Shown: positions 29,402 to 33,800 of the stretch, piece after piece | Position numbering within the stretch: the stretch's first letter is position 1 | Layout of the letters: each line of letters begins with the position of its first letter | Assembly: GCA_002344425.1 (NCBI GenBank) | Contig: DDTV01000012.1 | Span: forward strand, 1 to 33,800 | Length of the DNA stretch: 33,800 nucleotides | From: Candidatus Falkowbacteria bacterium UBA2355 | GTDB lineage: Bacteria; Patescibacteriota; Patescibacteriia; Patescibacteriales; Patescibacteriaceae | Direction of reading: 5' to 3' | The notes under the pieces: generated by a model | Database searches by the model: none | What the model saw: the letters and a program-made list of their open reading frames with translations, nothing else | Told to the model about the DNA's origin: nothing | Program-made: the position numbers and the translations under genes

Positions 29402-30589
29402 TTACTTAATAATCTTCGTTACGACACCCGCGCCGACCGTACGGCCGCCTTCGCGAATAGCGAAACGCATTTTTTCTTCCAAAGCGACCGGAGCAATCAA
29501 CTTGACGACCATGTTAACAGTGTCGCCAGGCATGACCATTTCGGTACCGGCCGGCAATTCTACTTCACCCGTAACGTCAGTTGTTCGGATGTAGAATTGA
29601 GGCTTATAACCTTTGAAGAAAGGCTTGTGGCGTCCGCCTTCATCTTTGTTCAAGACGTAGACTTCGGCTTCAAATTCAGTGTGCGGAGTAATAGAACCGG
29701 TTTTGGCCAAAACCTGACCGCGTTCTACTTCTTCTTTTTTAATACCGCGCAAGAGCAAACCGGCGTTGTCGCCTGCCTGACCCTGATCAAGCTGTTTGTT
29801 GAACATTTCAATACCGGTGACAACAACTTTGCGAGTGTCGCCCAAACCGACCAATTCAACTTCTTCGTTAACCTTGATGGTACCGCGATCAACACGGCCG
29901 GTAACAACCGTACCACGTCCTTCAATCGAGAAAATATCTTCAATCGGCATCAAGAAAGGCTTATCGGTATCACGAACCGGTTCCGGAATATATTCGTCCA
30001 AAGCTTTTACCAAGTCGGTAATAGCCTGACCGTATTCGCCGGCCGGATTTTCCAAAGCTTTCAAAGCGCTACCACGGATAATCGGAGTGGTGTCGCCAGG
30101 GAATTCATATTTCTTCAACAAATCCTTGACTTCCTCTTCAACGAGATCAATCAATTCTTTGTCTTCAACCATATCGCACTTGTTTAAGAAAACGACGATA
30201 TAAGGTACGCCGACCTGACGCGCGAGCAAGATGTGTTCGCGGGTTTGCGGCATCGGACCATCGGTGGCAGACACGACCAAGATAGCTCCGTCCATCTGGG
30301 CGGCGCCGGTAATCATGTTCTTTACATAGTCAGCGTGTCCCGGGCAGTCAACGTGCGCATAGTGGCGCTTGTCCGATTCGTATTCGACGTGCGCGGTAGC
30401 AATAGTAATACCGCGAGCCTTTTCTTCAGGCGCGCCGTCGATTTCATCGACTCCCTTAGTAGTTGCTTTGTGTCCCGTTGAACTCAAAACCTTGAGTATA
30501 GCCGCAGTCAAAGTCGTCTTACCGTGGTCGACGTGACCGATGGTACCGACGTTAACGTGCGGTTTGGAACGCTCGAATTTGTCTGCCAT
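29402..30589 (-). CDS. tuf: Elongation factor Tu
   Basis: A 395-residue GTPase that delivers aminoacyl-tRNA. G1 is GHVDHGKT at residues 18-25, G3 is DCPGHADYVKNMITGAAQMD, and G4 is NKCDMV. Domains 2 and 3 follow with RGTVVTGRVDRGTIKVNEEV and a C-terminal GRTVGAGVVTKIIK. It is separated from fusA by a small gene and shares that gene's promoter. The start follows an AT-only stretch (AAATTTACCACT) without Shine-Dalgarno. Confidence 0.98.
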   Translation of the reverse strand: MADKFERSKPHVNVGTIGHVDHGKTTLTAAILKVLSSTGHKATTKGVDEIDGAPEEKARGITIATAHVEYESDKRHYAHVDCPGHADYVKNMITGAAQMDGAILVVSATDGPMPQTREHILLARQVGVPYIVVFLNKCDMVEDKELIDLVEEEVKDLLKKYEFPGDTTPIIRGSALKALENPAGEYGQAITDLVKALDEYIPEPVRDTDKPFLMPIEDIFSIEGRGTVVTGRVDRGTIKVNEEVELVGLGDTRKVVVTGIEMFNKQLDQGQAGDNAGLLLRGIKKEEVERGQVLAKTGSITPHTEFEAEVYVLNKDEGGRHKPFFKGYKPQFYIRTTDVTGEVELPAGTEMVMPGDTVNMVVKLIAPVALEEKMRFAIREGGRTVGAGVVTKIIK

Positions 30590-30617
30590 AGTGGTAAATT
30601 TAATTTAAAATTTAAAA

Positions 30618-30944
30618 TTAATTTATAGAATTGGCTTCTGCTCCAAGAGCTTCGGCCTCGCGGCGCCTAGATTCCGGAATGGACCAGGCCCTATTATTAT
30701 GACCTTTTGGAGTTTCGGAGCTTTGTCTGCCCTCTTCTTTCCAAAGGGAAATATCGCGATTTATTTTATCAATAAGCTCATCTTCTGTCAACCCTTTTAC
30801 ATTATCAGGCTTGGCCGTTAATCGCTCATATTCGCTTAAACTGACAACAACAAAGGAAGCGTCAGGATTGTAGCGATCATAGACCAGGAGCTTGTCGCCT
30901 GTCTTGGCTATGAGGTTGATGAAATGCTCAAGTCGTTCATTCAT
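30618..30944 (-). CDS. Small conserved-looking protein between fusA and tuf, Phd/YefM-like N-terminus
   Basis: A 108-residue protein that I cannot name. Residues 12-42 (IAKTGDKLLVYDRYNPDASF then VVVSLSEYERL) resemble the beta-strand core of Phd/YefM antitoxins, where the VVxxxxEYERL pattern is typical. The middle is LTEDELIDKINRDISLWKEE, and the C-terminus is charged and probably disordered (ESRRREAEALGAEANSI). No toxin gene is adjacent, so an antitoxin role is doubtful. Its position inside the str operon, with its own near-consensus promoter, suggests co-expression with EF-Tu. It could be a translation-linked protein or a DNA-binding repressor. Function is not inferred further. Confidence 0.7.
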   Translation of the reverse strand: MNERLEHFINLIAKTGDKLLVYDRYNPDASFVVVSLSEYERLTAKPDNVKGLTEDELIDKINRDISLWKEEGRQSSETPKGHNNRAWSIPESRRREAEALGAEANSIN

Positions 30945-30958
30945 AGCTTAGGCTGCTT

Positions 30959-30987
30959 ATTTTAGCTAATAATTCAAAGAGTGTCAA
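30959..30987 (-). promoter_or_regulatory. Near-consensus sigma-70 promoter inside the fusA stop region
   Basis: On the minus strand TTGACA (30987-30982) contains the fusA TGA stop codon. After exactly 17 bases comes TAAAAT (30964-30959, 5 of 6). Expected +1 is near 30952, leaving only about 8 bases before the ATG of the small gene. It is the best promoter by sequence in the window and would boost the small gene and tuf independently of rpsL-rpsG-fusA. Confidence 0.75.
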
Positions 30988-33065
30988 CTTTTCGCGTTTT
31001 TGCCGATAATCTCTTCGGCCACATGGCGCGGTACCTCGTTATAATGGAGGAATTCCATGCTGTAGTTGGCGCGTCCCTGGCTCATTGAGCGCAAGGCGGT
31101 TGCATAGCCGAACATTTCCGCCAACGGCACTTTGGCGTCCACTACCTTAAGGTTTCCGCGGTCGGTCATCTTATCAATCTGTCCGCGTTTCGAATTCAAA
31201 TCGCCGATAACGTTACCCATATATTCTTCCGGAGTGGTAACTTCGACTTTCATAACCGGTTCAAGCAAAACCGGATTGGCTTTGCGGACCGCATCTTTAA
31301 AGGCCATGATACCGGCCATTTTGAAAGCGGCTTCAGAAGAGTCGACTTCGTGATAGCTTCCGTCGTAAACAGCGGCCTTGATATCAACCATCGGATAGCC
31401 GGCCAAAACTCCTTTGTCCAAAGCTTCTTTGAATCCTTTTTCAATTGCCGGAATATATTCACGCGGAATAACTCCGCCCTTAACTTCGTCGATGAATTCA
31501 GAACCCTTGCCTTGTTCCTGCGGCGCGATGCGCAACCAACAGTGTCCGTATTGACCGCGTCCGCCCGATTGCTTGATATACTTTCCTTCGGCTTCGGCTT
31601 CTTTGCGAACGGTTTCTCGATAAGAAACCTGCGGCTGGCCGATATTGGCCTCAACGCCGAATTCGCGCTTCATGCGGTCGACAATAATATCGAGGTGCAA
31701 TTCTCCCATACCGGAAATCAAAGTCTGGTTGGTTTCTTCGTCGGACTCAACGCGGAAAGTCGGATCTTCTTCGGCCAAACGAGATAAGGCAACGCCCATT
31801 TTTTCTTGATCGGCTTTGGTTTTCGGTTCAACCGCAATCTTAATAACCGGTTCAGGGAAAGTGATGTTTTCCAACAAAATAGGATGATCGACATCGCACA
31901 AGGTATTGCCGGTGAAAGTATCTTTCAAACCGATAACCGCGGCTATGTCGCCGGAATAAATCGCGTCGATTTCTTCACGGTGATTGGCGTGCATGCGGAC
32001 CAAACGACCGATGCGTTCTTTTTTGCCGTTGCTGGCATTGATAACATAAGAACCTGATTTCAAGACGCCGGAATAAACTCGGACAAAGCAGAGTTTGCCG
32101 ACAAAGGGGTCGGTTGCGATTTTAAATGCCAAAGCTGAGAAAGGCGCGTCGTCAGAAGGTTTAACCGGAATTTTTTTCTCGTGATTGTCGGGGTCCATGC
32201 CTTCAACTTCAGGAACATCCAAAGGCGAGGGCAAATAATCATTGACGCCGTCAAGCACCAATTGAACGCCGATATTTTTCAAAGCGGTACCGCAGAAAAC
32301 CGGATAAATTTCATTTTTGATAACGGCCTTGCGCAAAGCTTTCTTTAATTCTTCAACGCTCAACTCTTCGCCGCCGAGATAGCGTTCGGTTAATTCTTCA
32401 TCTGATTCGGCAATGCGTTCGATTAATTCATGGCGGTACTTTTCAACCTTTTCCTTCATGTCTTCGGGAATTTCAATTTCAGTAAGCTGTTCGCCGTTCT
32501 GTCCCTTGAATTCAAAGGCCTTGCGCTGCAACAAATCAATAACGCCGTGCATGGTTTCTTCGGCACCGAGCGGCAATTGCGCCGGAACGGCGCGTGAATT
32601 CAAACGGGTGCGAATCGATTCAAGGCTCATATAAAAATCGGCGCCCATCTTGTCCATCTTGTTAACAAAGCAAAGACGGGGAACGCCGTACTTGTCGGCT
32701 TGACGCCAAACGGTTTCAGACTGCGGTTCAACGCCGGCCGCACCGTCAAAAACGGCCACGGCGCCGTCTAGAACCCGCAAAGAGCGTTCGACTTCAACTG
32801 TGAAGTCGACGTGTCCGGGAGTATCAATAATGTTGATGCGGTTATCATGCCAAAAACAAGTCGTTGCGGCGGAAGTGATAGTAATACCGCGTTCTTTTTC
32901 CTGCTCCATCCAATCCATTTCAGCGGCACCTTCGTGAACTTCTCCGATTTTATGTTTTTTTCCGGTATAGAACAAAACACGTTCAGTGAACGTTGTTTTG
33001 CCGGCGTCGATGTGAGCCATGATACCGATGTTTCGTGTATTTTCCAAACTATATTCTCGGGCCAT
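30984..33065 (-). CDS. fusA: Elongation factor G
   Basis: A 693-residue translocase GTPase. G1 is AHIDAGKT at 17-24, the DTPGHVDFTVEVERSLRVLD segment carries G3, and G4 is NKMDKMGADF. Later domains have ISGMGELHLDIIVDRMKREF and the domain IV loop SGGRGQYGHCWLRI. With RRF (frr) it also recycles ribosomes. It begins 5 bases after rpsG (AATATATG) and its TGA stop lies inside the -35 box of the next promoter. Confidence 0.98.
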   Translation of the reverse strand: MAREYSLENTRNIGIMAHIDAGKTTFTERVLFYTGKKHKIGEVHEGAAEMDWMEQEKERGITITSAATTCFWHDNRINIIDTPGHVDFTVEVERSLRVLDGAVAVFDGAAGVEPQSETVWRQADKYGVPRLCFVNKMDKMGADFYMSLESIRTRLNSRAVPAQLPLGAEETMHGVIDLLQRKAFEFKGQNGEQLTEIEIPEDMKEKVEKYRHELIERIAESDEELTERYLGGEELSVEELKKALRKAVIKNEIYPVFCGTALKNIGVQLVLDGVNDYLPSPLDVPEVEGMDPDNHEKKIPVKPSDDAPFSALAFKIATDPFVGKLCFVRVYSGVLKSGSYVINASNGKKERIGRLVRMHANHREEIDAIYSGDIAAVIGLKDTFTGNTLCDVDHPILLENITFPEPVIKIAVEPKTKADQEKMGVALSRLAEEDPTFRVESDEETNQTLISGMGELHLDIIVDRMKREFGVEANIGQPQVSYRETVRKEAEAEGKYIKQSGGRGQYGHCWLRIAPQEQGKGSEFIDEVKGGVIPREYIPAIEKGFKEALDKGVLAGYPMVDIKAAVYDGSYHEVDSSEAAFKMAGIMAFKDAVRKANPVLLEPVMKVEVTTPEEYMGNVIGDLNSKRGQIDKMTDRGNLKVVDAKVPLAEMFGYATALRSMSQGRANYSMEFLHYNEVPRHVAEEIIGKNAKS

Positions 33066-33070
33066 ATATT

Positions 33071-33541
33071 TTATTGTCGAGCAAAGTGAGCAAAAGCCTT
33101 GTTGGCTTCGGCCATGCGCTGAACGTCGACTTTTTTGCGGACGGAAGCGCTTTCGCCGTTTGAAGTATCAATGATTTCAGCGGCTAATTTTTCAGCCATC
33201 GGCTTACCCTTGCGGGCACGAGCGGCTTCAATCATCCAACGGCAAGCCAACATGAAGCGGCGTTCCCCGCGGACCTGATAAGGAATCTGATAGTTGGCGC
33301 CGCCGACGCGTCGGGAGCGAACTTCAAGCAAAGGCGAGACCATTTTCATGGCTTTGGCAAAAACCGAACGCGGATCTTGCGCGGTTTTTTCCTGAATAAT
33401 TTCAAAAGCGGAATAGACAATGGATTGGGCAACTGACTTTTTGCCGCGTTCCATGATGTAATTTATAAATTTGGCGACTTCCGGGTCGCTGTAACGCGGA
33501 TCTGGCGCAATCGGACGCTTTGGTGCTGGTTTTCCTCTCAT
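33071..33541 (-). CDS. rpsG: Ribosomal protein S7
   Basis: A 156-residue protein that nucleates the 30S head. It opens MRGKPAPKRPIAPDPRYSDP, and continues VAKFINYIMERGKKSVAQSI, then VRSRRVGGANYQIPYQVRGE, all S7 signatures. Standard length. It starts 3 bases after the rpsL stop in the context TAAGATATG. Confidence 0.97.
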   Translation of the reverse strand: MRGKPAPKRPIAPDPRYSDPEVAKFINYIMERGKKSVAQSIVYSAFEIIQEKTAQDPRSVFAKAMKMVSPLLEVRSRRVGGANYQIPYQVRGERRFMLACRWMIEAARARKGKPMAEKLAAEIIDTSNGESASVRKKVDVQRMAEANKAFAHFARQ

Positions 33542-33544
33542 ATC

Positions 33545-33800
33545 TTATGATTTAACCTTAGGTTTCTTATTGCCGTAAGCTGAGCGGCTTTGGCGGCGGG
33601 CTTCAACGCCCTGAGCGTCGTAAACGCCGCGAATAATTTTATAGCGGACACCCGGCAAATCCTTGGTTTTGCCGCCTTTTAATAAAACAATCGAGTGCTC
33701 TTGCAAATTGTGGCCAATGCCCGGAATATAAGCCGTAACTTCCATACCGTTGGAAAGGCGGACACGGGCAATCTTACGCAAAGCCGAGTTCGGCTTTTTC
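33545..33800 (-). CDS. rpsL: Ribosomal protein S12, C-terminal part
   Basis: The right window edge cuts this gene; about 85 codons are present and the N-terminus is missing. The visible part begins KKPNSALRKIARVRLSNGME and continues VTAYIPGIGHNLQEHSIVLL, then KDLPGVRYKIIRGVYDAQGV, which is the universal S12 C-terminal half including the region where streptomycin-resistance changes occur. The apparent TTG start at 33781 is internal, because the S12 reading frame continues to the edge. Confidence 0.96.
   Translation of the reverse strand, partial: KKPNSALRKIARVRLSNGMEVTAYIPGIGHNLQEHSIVLLKGGKTKDLPGVRYKIIRGVYDAQGVEARRQSRSAYGNKKPKVKS

Noticed and set aside
30618..30944. Toxin-antitoxin module
   Set aside because: Only an antitoxin-like N-terminus is seen. 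The neighbours are fusA and tuf, and there is no room for a toxin gene in either gap.
33545..33781. A complete 78-residue protein starting at a TTG near 33781
   Set aside because: It is the interior of S12; the frame continues to the window edge with the conserved KKPNSALRKIAR segment.
1..33800. Alternative genetic code with TGA as glycine
   Set aside because: All genes read through in the standard code, and TGA ends hpf, scpA, recO and fusA at the expected lengths.

Overview
The window is a gene-dense piece of a small bacterial genome, almost certainly a member of the Candidate Phyla Radiation (Patescibacteria), and most like Parcubacteria. The reasons are these. The str/S10/spc ribosomal protein cluster is complete except that L30 (rpmD) is missing between S5 and L15, which is a known CPR trait. 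The S14 is the zinc-binding type. The alpha operon does not follow secY-adk-map. Spacers are tiny. Shine-Dalgarno sequences are nearly absent. A DUF5671-like membrane protein and a DhnA-type class I aldolase are present. TGA is used as a stop codon (hpf, scpA, recO, fusA), so the code is standard and this is not a Gracilibacteria/Absconditabacteria-type genome. The lineage is my inference from gene content; no rRNA gene lies in the window.

Layout. Nearly everything is on the minus strand, so transcription runs from high to low coordinates. (1) 33800-30984: rpsL (cut by the window edge), rpsG, fusA. (2) 30987-28964: a strong promoter inside the fusA stop codon, a small Phd/YefM-like protein, tuf, rpsJ. 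(3) 28963-28805: a structured leader with a possible 20-codon leader peptide and a terminator-like hairpin touching the rplC start. (4) 28804-18469: rplC-D-W-B, rpsS, rplV, rpsC, rplP, rpmC, rpsQ, rplN-X-E, rpsN, rpsH, rplF-R, rpsE, rplO, secY, closed by a strong terminator. (5) 18401-8122: a long housekeeping transcript of adk, map, ruvX, recO, aspS, a DUF5671-like protein, scpA, scpB, a D,D-carboxypeptidase, tpiA, aldolase, a TPR protein, tRNA-Thr, tRNA-Tyr, rpmG and tRNA-Trp. (6) 8087-7146: a small lipoprotein and greA. (7) 7147-4248: purC (the only plus-strand gene) and guaA, divergent from a shared palindromic promoter and flanked by terminators. (8) 4207-1: holB, a beta-propeller lipoprotein, frr, rseP, hpf and the start of secA.

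Together the genes cover ribosome assembly, elongation, recycling and hibernation, protein export and membrane proteolysis, chromosome condensation and repair, lower glycolysis, cell-wall trimming and a fragment of purine synthesis. No CRISPR array, insertion sequence, prophage or rRNA was seen. No gap longer than about 165 bases lacks a gene.

The most interesting material is regulatory. It comprises a candidate attenuator before rplC, a set of transcripts that appear leaderless (a GCTATRAT-type -10 box 6-7 bases before ATG at adk, greA and recO, and a variant at holB), recurrent non-Shine-Dalgarno start contexts (GATATG and TAATCCTATG) across the ribosomal operons, and a guaA/purC pair that differs from its neighbours by having good Shine-Dalgarno sites.
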